Source: Sphaerisporangium rhizosphaerae (lineage in GTDB: Bacteria; Actinomycetota; Actinomycetes; Streptosporangiales; Streptosporangiaceae). Taken from it: a stretch of DNA of 64,000 bases. The position numbers and the translations under genes were made by a program. The notes beneath the pieces were generated by a model. It was not told where the DNA came from. It worked only from the letters and a program-made list of their open reading frames with translations, and did not search any database. The DNA is taken from contig NZ_JBHTCG010000007.1 in NCBI RefSeq assembly GCF_042665155.1, positions 305,397-369,396 of the forward strand, written 5' to 3'. Below are positions 14,996 to 23,190 of the stretch, piece by piece; positions within the stretch are counted from its first letter, which is position 1, and the number at the start of each line of letters is the position of its first letter.

Positions 14996-15610
14996 ATGCG
15001 CTACACCGGACCCAAGGTCCGCCTGTCCCGCCGCGCGGGCGTCCCCCTGACCCGCAAGGCCGTGCGCTATTTCGAACAGCGGCCCTACCCGCCCGGCGAG
15101 CACGGCCGCAAGACCAGCCGCCGCACCGCCGGCGACTACGGGCTGCGCCAGATGGAGAAGCAGAAGCTCCGCTGGTACTACGACGTGTCCGAGCGGCAGA
15201 TGCGCAGGTACTGGGCCCTCGCGCTGCGCCGGCCCGGGCGTTCGGGCGCCGAGCTGGTGACGCTGCTGGAGTCCCGCCTGGCCTCCCTGGTGCTGCGGGC
15301 CGGCCTCGCCCCGTCCATCTACGCGGCCCGCCAGTACGTCACCCACGGCCACATCGCCGTCGACGGCCGCAAGGTCGACATTCCCAGCTATCTGGTGCGG
15401 CCCGGCCAGACCGTCGCCGTGCGCGAGAGGTCGCGCGGCATGCAGCCGTTCGTGGCCGCCGCCGAGGGCGTGTACGCCGACGAGATCACCGCGCCGTACC
15501 TGGAGACCGACCTGAGGCAACTGCGCTTCACGCTGCTCGCCACGCCGGAACGCGCGCAGGTGCGCGTCCCGGTCGACGAGCAACTCGTCGTCGAGCACTA
15601 CTCCCGCTGA
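14996..15610 (+). CDS. rpsD: 30S ribosomal protein S4, cysteine-free form
   Basis: A 204-residue S4 that nucleates small-subunit assembly by binding the 5' domain of 16S rRNA. The opening MRYTGPKVRLSRRAGVPLTR and RPYPPGEHGRK are typical. The S4 RNA-binding domain runs from about residue 92 (LESRLASLVLRAGLAPSIYA, then VTHGHIAVDGRKVDIPSYLV), and DEQLVVEHYSR closes the protein. It has no cysteine at all; metal-binding S4 proteins have four near the N-terminus, in places where this one has Lys/Val/Ser. GCGAGG precedes the ATG. It is not in the alpha operon. Whether the genome has another S4 cannot be seen here. The iron box directly upstream suggests iron-dependent expression. Confidence 0.92.
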   Translation: MRYTGPKVRLSRRAGVPLTRKAVRYFEQRPYPPGEHGRKTSRRTAGDYGLRQMEKQKLRWYYDVSERQMRRYWALALRRPGRSGAELVTLLESRLASLVLRAGLAPSIYAARQYVTHGHIAVDGRKVDIPSYLVRPGQTVAVRERSRGMQPFVAAAEGVYADEITAPYLETDLRQLRFTLLATPERAQVRVPVDEQLVVEHYSR

Positions 15611-15665
15611 GCCGCGCGGCAGGGCACGGCCGGGCACACCGCTCGGCGCGGGGCCGGCGCGCCCA

Positions 15666-15716
15666 CGTGGCGCTCGGCGTCAGGAGTGGCCGGCGTGGCG
15701 CTCGGCGTCAGGAGTG
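15666..15716. repeat. 23-base direct repeat between rpsD and the channel gene
   Basis: CGTGGCGCTCGGCGTCAGGA followed by GTG occurs at 15666-15688 and again at 15694-15716, a period of 28 bases. It lies between the convergent rpsD and channel genes. No stem of terminator type was found in it. Confidence 0.85.
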
Positions 15717-15721
15717 CGCTG

Positions 15722-16591
15722 TCAGCGCAGGGTGGGGGCGTCCTCGCGAGAGGGGAGGGCCGCGCGGAGCGCCGCGATCTCGGCGCGCAGCGCGGCCAGC
15801 TCGGCGGCCACCCCCGCGACGGCGTCATCCCCCGTGCCCTGGGATCGCGCCACGGGGCCGGCGATGCCCTGGACCGCCTCGTCCGGGGCCTGGGCGGGGC
15901 TCTCGTCGCGCTCGCGCTGGTGCTCCTCCTCCATCGCGCTCACCACCACGGCGATGAACAGGTTCAGCACGACGAAGGTGCAGATCAGAACGAACACCAC
16001 GAAGAACGCCCATGCCGACGGGTGCTGCTCCATGACGCGCCGGTTGATGTCCGACCAGCCGTCCCCGGTCATCACCTGGAACAGCGTGAACAGCGACGTC
16101 GGCAGGTCGCCGAAGTACTCGGGCGCCGTCGCGCCGTACAGCTTGGTGCCCATCACCGAGGCCACGTAGAGCACCAGCCCGAGCAGCATGGCGATCGAGG
16201 TCATCCCCGGGATCGCCGTGAGCAGGGCCGCCACCACGCGGCGCAGGCTCGGCACCACCGAGATCAGCCGCAGCGCGCGCAGGATGCGCAGCGCGCGCAG
16301 CACCGACAGCCCGCCCGCCGTCGGCAGGAACGACACGGCCACGATCACCGTGTCGAACAGGTTCCACGGGTCCAGCACGAACCGCGCCCGGTAGACGTAC
16401 ATCTTCGCCAGCAGCTCGGCGACGAACACGTACAGCGCGGCGTGGTCCACCACGTGCAGCACCGAGCCGTACGCCGCCGTCGCCTCCGGCGAGGTCTCCA
16501 CCCCCAGGGTCGCCGCGTTGACCACGATCACGACGATGATCGCGCGCTGGAACCACGCCGACTCGATGACACGGCGGACACGTTCACGCAT
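15722..16591 (-). CDS. One-domain voltage-gated cation channel (BacNav/BacCav family)
   Basis: A 289-residue six-segment channel subunit expected to form a tetramer in the cytoplasmic membrane. S4 carries arginines at every third position (R99, R102, R105, R108 in LRALRILRALR). S5 and the pore loop follow, with selectivity filter TGDGWSD at residues 175-181, then S6 (FVVFVLICTFVVLNLFIAVV). The C-terminus has a Pro/Ala linker and a heptad-type coiled coil (AAELAALRAEIAALRAAL), as in NaChBac relatives where it holds the tetramer. The filter has Asp where sodium channels such as NavAb have Glu, and a second Asp four residues later, which suggests Ca2+ permeability. ATG 16591 is chosen because GGAG is upstream and GTG 16603 would leave no spacing. 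Confidence 0.88.
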   Translation of the reverse strand: MRERVRRVIESAWFQRAIIVVIVVNAATLGVETSPEATAAYGSVLHVVDHAALYVFVAELLAKMYVYRARFVLDPWNLFDTVIVAVSFLPTAGGLSVLRALRILRALRLISVVPSLRRVVAALLTAIPGMTSIAMLLGLVLYVASVMGTKLYGATAPEYFGDLPTSLFTLFQVMTGDGWSDINRRVMEQHPSAWAFFVVFVLICTFVVLNLFIAVVVSAMEEEHQRERDESPAQAPDEAVQGIAGPVARSQGTGDDAVAGVAAELAALRAEIAALRAALPSREDAPTLR

Positions 16592-16812
16592 AGGGGTGAG
16601 CACTCCAGAGGTTCATGGACCGGAATGCGCAAGATCCTAGAGCGTGCGCGGCCACGCCCGTGTCCCGCCCGGCGCCGGCGCCGTCATCGGGCGGCGCGCG
16701 ACGACCGCCCTGTCTCCGGTGGGGACGGCGCCCCGCAGCCGGGGCCGGAGGGGTTCGGACGAGACCGATGGCGCCCCCCCGCCGGGCGGGAGGCCCAGGA
16801 AGGCGCCGTGGA

Positions 16813-17046
16813 TCAGTGGGGCGGGCCGTACGGCTCGATCGGGGGATCGGCGAAGGGGCCCTCGCCGGGCGGAGTGACGCGCTGGCCCGCCTGCTCGGTG
16901 ACGCGCACGGCGTAAAGCCCCTGGCCCGGGTCGAGCGGCACCAGCCCGTAGGCGGTGTCCACCTCCTCCTCGCTCAGGCCGAGCCTGCGCATGGCTCCCT
17001 CGAGGGTCGCCTCCGCCGGCGGCAGCTCCAAGGTGACCAGGACCAT
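16813..17046 (-). CDS. Conserved small protein encoded directly after a subtilase
   Basis: A 77-residue protein: MVLVTLELPPAEATLEGAMR, then RLGLSEEEVDTAYGLVPLD, then GLYAVRVTEQAGQRV and a Pro/Gly-rich tail. The beta-alpha-beta pattern ending in an AVRVTEEA-like strand recalls small ferredoxin-like folds such as subtilase propeptides (inhibitor I9), but I cannot assign it with confidence. Similar short proteins appear in actinobacteria. It lies 52 bases downstream of the S8 peptidase on the same strand, so co-expression is likely. The ATG at 17046 starts the conserved part; longer upstream starts run into unrelated sequence. Confidence 0.6.
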   Translation of the reverse strand: MVLVTLELPPAEATLEGAMRRLGLSEEEVDTAYGLVPLDPGQGLYAVRVTEQAGQRVTPPGEGPFADPPIEPYGPPH

Positions 17047-17098
17047 GCGGCCCACGCTACGCGTCCCCGCCCCGCCCGTACACGCCGCCCCCGTCTCG

Positions 17099-18463
17099 TC
17101 ACAGCCGGTGACGCTCCGCCCGGCGGCGCAGCGCCGCGACCAGCGCTGCGGCGTCGGCGACGCCGTACCCGTAGTCATAGTCGAAGCCCACGGTGCTGCG
17201 GTCCTCGGCGGTGCGGTGCAGCAGGGTGCGCAACTGGCTCGGGGAGATGCGCGAGGCCGGCCAGCGCGTGCGGATCGCGGCCACCAGGCCCGCGGCGACC
17301 GGGCAGGCCGCCGAGGTGCCCGAGTCGGGGACGTCGTCGCCGAACGCCTTGGACCCGGCGAAGTGCGTGTACGCGCAGACGTCGGGCTTGCGGTCGCTGA
17401 GCCGCCCCGGGCCCTGGGAGGAGTACCCCACCCGTTCGCCGTTGGTGTCGACCCCGCCGACCGACAGCACCTGCGGATGGGAGTTGGCGCCCACGATGGG
17501 ACGGCCCGGATAGGCGCACCGCCGGTCCTTGCATTCGGCGCCGCAGTTGCCCGCCGCGAACAGGATGTCCGCCCCGGCCTGCTCCAGGCTGCCGACGATG
17601 ATGTTGAACGGGTGGGCCGCGTTGTCGGAGTAGTTGCCCGGCTGCCCGGGCGGCAGGTCCCACAGCGGGGAGAACGAGCCCCAGCTGTTGCTGACGACCA
17701 GCGCGCGGGAGTCGGCGGGCTGGGCGTCCAGGACCGCGCGCAGGTGGGCGAAGGCCGCCACCGCGTCCGACAGCAGGCCGTCCATGACCGTGCCGCCCTG
17801 CCGCCGCGACAGCAGGATCGGCACGTCGACCAGCGTGGCGCGCGGCGCGGCGATCAGCGTGTCGAAGGCGCACATCGTGCCGTGGTCCACCGCGAACCCG
17901 CCCGGCTCGCCGGTGACGCCGGAGGGGTTCCAGCTCCGCCCGCGGTCGACCGTGACGTCCTTGCCGAGGTGGTCGCGCACGTGGGCGGCGTTGACGCCGG
18001 TGTCGCAGACGGCGAGCGCCACGCCGGCGCCGTCGTAGCCCTCGGCGTGCAGCTCGGGCACCCGCAGCAGGCGGGCCACGTCCTGCCAGGTGCCGACGGG
18101 CGGGCTGCCGCCGCAGGTGAGGCTGGTCTCGATGAGCGGGTCGGCGTAGACGCCCACGACGTCGCGGCCGCGGCCGGGCAGCAGCGCCATGCGCGCCGAG
18201 CTCTCGTCGTCGGCGATCTCGCCCCGGACCAGGACCGACGCCTCCTCCGGCGCCAGGGAGAACACCAGCGGCTGGTGCAGCGACAGCGGGTCGCCGCCGG
18301 CGGAGGCGGGGTGGGCGCGGGGGAGGGCGACGGGGGTGAAGGAGTGGTCCAGCGCGACCCCGGGGAGGCCGTCGGTGACGTCCGCGGTGGTGGCGGTGAG
18401 GTCGGGCGCCGCGACGGCGGCGACCACGTCGGGCGAGGGACGGAGCTGGATCAGGACCCGCAT
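17099..18463 (-). CDS. S8 (subtilisin-like) serine peptidase without a signal peptide
   Basis: A 454-residue subtilase. The catalytic triad is visible: Asp in GVALAVCDTGVNAAHV (about residue 155), His in GFAVDHGTMCAFD, and Ser in DSGTSAACPVAAGLVAAI near residue 400; the oxyanion Asn is in ADILFAAGNCGAECKD. Six or more cysteines in the catalytic part are unusual for a cytosolic enzyme. No signal peptide or membrane segment precedes the domain. The first 130 residues (RVLIQLRPSPDVVAAVAAPD) form a separate N-terminal domain, possibly a prodomain or adaptor. ATG 18463 follows AAGGTGG. A 77-residue gene lies immediately downstream. The substrate is unknown. Confidence 0.85.
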   Translation of the reverse strand: MRVLIQLRPSPDVVAAVAAPDLTATTADVTDGLPGVALDHSFTPVALPRAHPASAGGDPLSLHQPLVFSLAPEEASVLVRGEIADDESSARMALLPGRGRDVVGVYADPLIETSLTCGGSPPVGTWQDVARLLRVPELHAEGYDGAGVALAVCDTGVNAAHVRDHLGKDVTVDRGRSWNPSGVTGEPGGFAVDHGTMCAFDTLIAAPRATLVDVPILLSRRQGGTVMDGLLSDAVAAFAHLRAVLDAQPADSRALVVSNSWGSFSPLWDLPPGQPGNYSDNAAHPFNIIVGSLEQAGADILFAAGNCGAECKDRRCAYPGRPIVGANSHPQVLSVGGVDTNGERVGYSSQGPGRLSDRKPDVCAYTHFAGSKAFGDDVPDSGTSAACPVAAGLVAAIRTRWPASRISPSQLRTLLHRTAEDRSTVGFDYDYGYGVADAAALVAALRRRAERHRL

Positions 18464-18808
18464 GAGGACACCACCTTGAGATCGCCAAGTCGTGACACCA
18501 CCACATTCCTGTATCCACGACACCCCCGTCCACCAGCAGAAATACCGTGTCTCCCCGCATTCCCCGCGATTCGCCGAACCAATTTCCGCCACCCGGCCCT
18601 CGCCACCTCCCACCGCCCGGCGGCACCTCTCGGGCCGGGGCTTCGGGCGCGCGGCGGCGCGCGGATGCGGGTGGACGGGAAACGTTCAGCGGGTATGCGG
18701 GCCGAGGGCCGTGCCGGGGCCGGCGAGCTGCGCCGCCGCCGCGCGGATGCACGGGCCGGCGGCCGGTGGCGGTCCGGTGGCGCGTAAGGCTTTCGCGGAG
18801 GGCGGGGG
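18464..18808. other. Divergent intergenic region between subtilase and spermidine-synthase-like genes
   Basis: 345 bases that must hold the promoters of two divergent genes. The left 130 bases are less GC-rich, with TACCGTGTCTCCCCGCATTC, and the right part is GC-rich. I found no clear palindrome or RNA element. Reading frames that cross it are antisense or out-of-frame copies of the flanking genes. Confidence 0.4.
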
Positions 18809-20875
18809 TTGACTACCTTGAGACCCGTGATCGCCGAGGTAGATACCCCATCCCGTCCCGGTTCCGGAGCGACGGGAGAGCACTGGATCCCCGTCCGTGC
18901 CCGACTGATCGTGGCCAGCGCCTTCATGCTGTTCCTCGAACTGGCGCTGATCCGCTGGACGGGGTCCAACATCGTCCACCTCAGCTACTTCACCAACTTC
19001 GTGCTGCTCGGCTCGTTCCTCGGCATCGGGCTGGGCTTCCTGCGCGTCGGCCGCTCCACGAGGCAGCCGTACTACTCGCCGGTCGTCCTGGCCGCGCTGG
19101 TGCTGATCGTCTTCTACTTCCCGGTCACCGTGGACCGCCAGACCGAAGGCGTGCTGTACTTCACCAGCCTGTCCACCAGCGGCCCTCCCGCCTGGGCCAT
19201 CCTGCCGGTGGTGTTCGCCGCCGCGGCGCTGGTGCTCATGGGGCCGGCCGAGCTGGTCGGCCGATGCTTCCCCGAGCTGCCCCGGCTGGAGGCCTACCGC
19301 TACGACCTGATCGGCAGCCTCACCGGCATCGCCATGTTCTCGCTGTTGTCGCTGGCGAGCGCGCCGCCGGCCGCCTGGGGCATCATCGCCGCCTGCGCCT
19401 ACGGCGTCCTGCTGCGGCCGCGCTCCATCGGCCGCTACCTGGGGTTGGTCACCTTCCCCTCCCTGGTCGTCATCGCGGCCCTGGCGGTGGAGACCTTCAC
19501 CACGGGCGCGCTGTGGTCGCCGTACTACAAGGTCACCTACCAGCAGCACTTCCTCGGCGATGTGCCGATCATGGACATCGCGGTCAACGGCATCCCGCAC
19601 CAGCAGGCCATCCCCGCCGCCGCCCGCCTGCAGTGGGAGCGCCAGTACGCCCTGCCCTACGAGCGCGCGGCGTCGGCGGCGAACCTGGACGACGTGCTCA
19701 TCGTCGGCGCGGGCAGCGGGACCGACGTGGCCATCGCGCTGTCCAAGGGCGCCAAGCACGTCGACGCGGTCGAGATCGACCCCAAGCTGAGAGAGCTGGG
19801 CGGCGTCTACCACCCCGACCGGCCCTACCAGGACCCGCGTGTCACCACCCACATCACCGACGGCCGCGCCTACCTCGAACGCACCGACAAGAAGTACGAC
19901 CTCATCCTGTTCGCCCTGCCCGACTCGCTCACCCTGGTGTCCGGCGCGAGTTCGCTGCGCCTGGAGAGCTACCTGTTCACCCAGCAGGCCATGCGCGCCG
20001 CGCACGACCACCTCAAGCCGGGCGGCGCGTTCTCGATGTACAACTACTACCGCGAGCAGTGGCTGGTCGACCGGCTCGCCTCCACCGCCCAGGCCGCCTT
20101 CGGCCACAAGCCGTGCGTCGACGAGGTCGGCTCGGGGCAGCAGGCGGTCATCACCGCGGGCGTCACGGCGGACGCCCAGCGCTGCGCCTCCGAATGGGCC
20201 GGCGCCAAGGCCGACACCCCGCCCCCGGCCGTGGACGACCGCCCCTTCCTCTACCTGCACGGGCGCGACATCCCGTCCATCTACCTGATCGCGCTCGGCC
20301 TGATCCTGCTGGTCAGCGTCGTCGCGGTGCGCGCGGTCGCCGGGCCGTTCCGCAGGATGCGCCCCTACGCCGACCTGTTCCTGCTCGGGGTGTCGTTTCT
20401 GCTGCTGGAGACCAAGAACGTCACCGGGTTCGCGCTGCTTTTCGGCACCACCTGGGTGGTCAACGCCATCGTCTTCGCCGGGGTGCTCGTGGCGGTGCTG
20501 GCCGCGGTGGAGGTGACGCGGCGCTTCCGCACGCCGCCGCTGCCGGTGATGTACGCCATCCTGCTCGGCGGCCTGGTGCTGGCCGCGCTGGTGCCGAACT
20601 CCTGGCTGCTCGGGCTGCCGGTGCCGCTGCGGGTGGTCTGCGCGGTGGTGGTCGCCTTCCTGCCCATCTTCGCGGCCAACGTCGTGTTCGCCAAGCGGTT
20701 CGCCGACACCTCCGACGCCACGGTCGCCTTCGGCGCCAACCTGCTGGGCGCCATCCTCGGCGGGTGCCTGGAGTACCTCTCGCTCGTCATCGGCTACGAG
20801 GGGCTCCTGGTGGTCGCCGGCCTGCTCTATCTGGGCGCCTTCGCCCTGCTGCCCCGCACCGCCCGGGCCCTGTAG
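18809..20875 (+). CDS. Membrane-embedded spermidine-synthase-like (SpeE-fold) protein
   Basis: A 688-residue protein with six to seven membrane segments at the N-terminus (from ARLIVASAFMLFLELALIRW), a central class I methyltransferase-like/spermidine synthase fold, and about six further membrane segments at the C-terminus. The central domain shows DDVLIVGAGSGTDVAIALSK, VDAVEIDPKLRELG, DPRVTTHITDGRAYL and YDLILFALPDS, matching the nucleotide/aminopropyl-donor site. Such fusions are common in actinobacteria, and their substrates are mostly unknown. The start is TTG 18809 after GGAGGGCGGGGG; GTG 18827 is an alternative. A strong hairpin follows. It appears monocistronic. Confidence 0.8.
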   Translation: MTTLRPVIAEVDTPSRPGSGATGEHWIPVRARLIVASAFMLFLELALIRWTGSNIVHLSYFTNFVLLGSFLGIGLGFLRVGRSTRQPYYSPVVLAALVLIVFYFPVTVDRQTEGVLYFTSLSTSGPPAWAILPVVFAAAALVLMGPAELVGRCFPELPRLEAYRYDLIGSLTGIAMFSLLSLASAPPAAWGIIAACAYGVLLRPRSIGRYLGLVTFPSLVVIAALAVETFTTGALWSPYYKVTYQQHFLGDVPIMDIAVNGIPHQQAIPAAARLQWERQYALPYERAASAANLDDVLIVGAGSGTDVAIALSKGAKHVDAVEIDPKLRELGGVYHPDRPYQDPRVTTHITDGRAYLERTDKKYDLILFALPDSLTLVSGASSLRLESYLFTQQAMRAAHDHLKPGGAFSMYNYYREQWLVDRLASTAQAAFGHKPCVDEVGSGQQAVITAGVTADAQRCASEWAGAKADTPPPAVDDRPFLYLHGRDIPSIYLIALGLILLVSVVAVRAVAGPFRRMRPYADLFLLGVSFLLLETKNVTGFALLFGTTWVVNAIVFAGVLVAVLAAVEVTRRFRTPPLPVMYAILLGGLVLAALVPNSWLLGLPVPLRVVCAVVVAFLPIFAANVVFAKRFADTSDATVAFGANLLGAILGGCLEYLSLVIGYEGLLVVAGLLYLGAFALLPRTARAL

Positions 20876-20898
20876 GCGCCCGGGCCCCCTGCTCCGCC

Positions 20899-20935
20899 AC
20901 GACGGCCGTCCGCTCGGAAAGCGGACGGCCGTCGT
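20899..20935. terminator. Perfect 16-bp terminator hairpin
   Basis: ACGACGGCCGTCCGCT (20899-20914) pairs exactly with AGCGGACGGCCGTCGT (20920-20935) around the loop CGGAA. It stands 23 bases after the stop of the spermidine-synthase-like gene and faces the convergent LCP gene, so it may act in both directions. Confidence 0.8.
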
Positions 20936-20998
20936 CGCATCGGCGGACGCCCGCGCCGGCCGGGCGTGGCCGACGGCGGGCGTCAGAAGCGGCGGGGG

Positions 20999-22894
20999 TC
21001 AGAAACCGCAGGCTTCCTTGAGGCTCTTGGCGGCCGCCTTGCTCTGCCGGTTGGGCGTCGGCGTCCTCACCGGAGTGGGGGCCGTCGCCGAGCGCGAGGT
21101 GGACGGCGTCGCCGAGGAACCGCCGCCGGAGGGCGTCGCGCTCGCGCCGGTGGTCCCCGACGCGGCCGCGGCGGCGGTCGCGCCCGCGGCCACGGTGCCG
21201 GACCCGGTGCGCTCGGACTCCTTGACCGCCTGCGCGGTGAGCCGCCGGATCTTCACCCAGTCGGCGGCGCCCGGCCAGATGGTGGGCGGCACGAACTGCA
21301 GGCTGGTGGTCTTGGCGTCCTTGACCTTCACCGCCAGCGGCACGAGGTGCTCCAGCAGGTCGCGCGGGATGTCGGTGCGGAACAGGTGCCGCGTCGCGGT
21401 GGCGATCTTGCCGAAGTTGGCGAGCACCACGCTGGGCGTCGCCTGGTTGAGCAGGGCGCCCATCACGCAGCGCTGCCGGGACATGCGCGAGAAGTCGTCG
21501 CTGTCGACCCGCGAGCGGCCGTACCAGAGCACGTGCTCGCCGTCGAGCCGCTGGTACCCGGCCTTGATCGTGCCCGCGGTGCCGAAGTGGCCGCCCCACC
21601 TGATGTCCTGCTCGACGCGGATCTTCAGCCCGCCGATCGCGTCGATGAGCGCGGCGAATCCGTACATGTCGACGATCGCGTAGTAGTCGACCTTGATCCC
21701 GAGGGTGTAGCCGATGGCGCTCTTGAGCTCGCGCGGGCCCCTGCCCTTGCCGAGGTGGTCCTCGGCGTACTGCCAGACCTCGTTGAGCAGGCCCTGGCCC
21801 GAGTCGCCGGTGAACCCGTTCGGGAACCGCGCGGCGAGCGGGTCGCCCTTGGGGAAGTGCACGAACTGCAGGTTGCGCGGCAGGCTGAACATGACCGAGT
21901 TTCCGGTGCGGACGTCGACGCTGGCCACCGTCATGCTGTCGGTGCGCACGCCCGTGCGGTCGCCCGCGGCGTCACCGCCGATGAGCAGGAAGTTGACCCT
22001 GCGGCGGCCGTTCCACGGGTCCTCCTGCTTGACGGGGGCCACGCTCGTGCCCGGTTCGGGCTGGAAGATGTCGTTGGTGGTCTGCCGCACGGTCAGCATG
22101 CCTCCGGCCGTGAGGGCGAAGGGCCCCATCACGCCCACGCACAGGATGCCGACCACGATGCCCGAGATCACCTGCCCCGACTGCGGGAGCCGGTCGGGGC
22201 CGAGGGCGATGTAGGAGGTGATGACCAGGGCGAACCAGGCGAGCGCGCCGATCGTGGCGGCCACCACGATGGTCACCCAGACGCCGTCCTTGACGGCCAG
22301 GCCCAGATTGGCGTCGATGACCACCGCGAAGATCACGGCGGCCGCCAGGAGGGCGCCGAAGACGCCGAGCAGGATGAACCCGGTGCGCCGCTGACCGGCC
22401 CGCAGGTGCGCCGCGCCCGGGACGACGGTGGACAGCAATGTCCAGCCGATGACCGAGCCGGTCGTCGGGGGCTTGGCGAAGCGGGGGAGGGCCGCCTTGC
22501 GCTCCTCGGAGTCCCGCGCGGAGCCGCCTGTGCTCCCCGTCGAGCCGGCCACCGCGGCCGGCCGGCCCGGCGCACCCGTGGCGGGCGGTCGGGTCGGGGC
22601 GCCCGTGGCGGCCGGCCGGCCTGCGGCGTTCGTGGCGGGCTGCCGGGCCGGGGCCTGCGCGGCGGAGGCCCGATCTCCGGAGTCCCCGGCGGGCGGATCC
22701 TGCGGGTCGCCCTCACGGCCGGGCCTCGTCCGGGCGCGGCCCTCGGCGGGAGCGGATCGCCTGTGCTCTTCGGAGGAAGCCGGTGGCGCGTGGCCCTCTC
22801 GGGAGACGGGTGGCGCGGAGCCGTTCGCCGGCGCGGGTTGGCCGGAGCCGTCCCCGTCCGCCTCTCCCGCGGTACGGCCAAGAGGCGTGGTCAC
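20999..22894 (-). CDS. LytR-CpsA-Psr (LCP) family cell-wall glycopolymer ligase
   Basis: A 631-residue membrane protein that should transfer a polyprenyl-linked glycopolymer to peptidoglycan. Residues 1-145 are a cytoplasmic low-complexity region (Ala/Gly/Pro/Arg, with repeated APTRPPATGAPGRPAA). Four hydrophobic segments follow (about 150-275), more than the single one usual for LCP proteins. The extracellular LCP domain runs from about 300: NFLLIGGDAAGDRTGVRTDS with the conserved Arg/Asp residues, SLPRNLQ, and RSRVDSDDFSRMSRQRCVMG. The C-terminus is a Ser/Thr/Ala-rich tail ending in ACGF. GTG 22894 follows GGGAG. The next gene upstream on the same strand is a secreted zinc peptidase, which fits an envelope locus. 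Confidence 0.88.
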   Translation of the reverse strand: MTTPLGRTAGEADGDGSGQPAPANGSAPPVSREGHAPPASSEEHRRSAPAEGRARTRPGREGDPQDPPAGDSGDRASAAQAPARQPATNAAGRPAATGAPTRPPATGAPGRPAAVAGSTGSTGGSARDSEERKAALPRFAKPPTTGSVIGWTLLSTVVPGAAHLRAGQRRTGFILLGVFGALLAAAVIFAVVIDANLGLAVKDGVWVTIVVAATIGALAWFALVITSYIALGPDRLPQSGQVISGIVVGILCVGVMGPFALTAGGMLTVRQTTNDIFQPEPGTSVAPVKQEDPWNGRRRVNFLLIGGDAAGDRTGVRTDSMTVASVDVRTGNSVMFSLPRNLQFVHFPKGDPLAARFPNGFTGDSGQGLLNEVWQYAEDHLGKGRGPRELKSAIGYTLGIKVDYYAIVDMYGFAALIDAIGGLKIRVEQDIRWGGHFGTAGTIKAGYQRLDGEHVLWYGRSRVDSDDFSRMSRQRCVMGALLNQATPSVVLANFGKIATATRHLFRTDIPRDLLEHLVPLAVKVKDAKTTSLQFVPPTIWPGAADWVKIRRLTAQAVKESERTGSGTVAAGATAAAAASGTTGASATPSGGGSSATPSTSRSATAPTPVRTPTPNRQSKAAAKSLKEACGF

Positions 22895-23190
22895 ACGTGC
22901 TCCCTCATGACGGTTGGAATTCTCCCGTCAACCAGGAGAAACCCATCATTGGCCCCCCGCGGGTTCACGGATGCCCAGGATTCTAACCCCCATACCTGGA
23001 CATCACTGACGCAAAGCCAATATTGGGGAATCGGACGGTAACAAGCAGCTGAAGCCACAGCCGTTCGGCGGCCATCCGCGGGCCCTCGGCACGGTCGCCC
23101 GTGACGGCGGGTCCATGGCCTCCCGGCGCGGTCGGTCCGCTTCCGCGCCGGGAGGGCCGCCTTCGACGCTCCGACCACCGTGACGTCGGG
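22895..23190. other. Intergenic region upstream of the LCP gene
   Basis: 296 bases between the zinc peptidase stop and the LCP start, both on the minus strand. The part near 22960-23045 is AT-richer (GGACATCACTGACGCAAAGC, then CAATATTGGGGAATCGG) and probably holds the LCP promoter. No hairpin of note was seen. Confidence 0.4.

Noticed and set aside
20966..23041. A 691-residue plus-strand frame across the LCP gene
   Set aside because: Antisense shadow of a clear LCP protein; translation is low-complexity and has no start signal.
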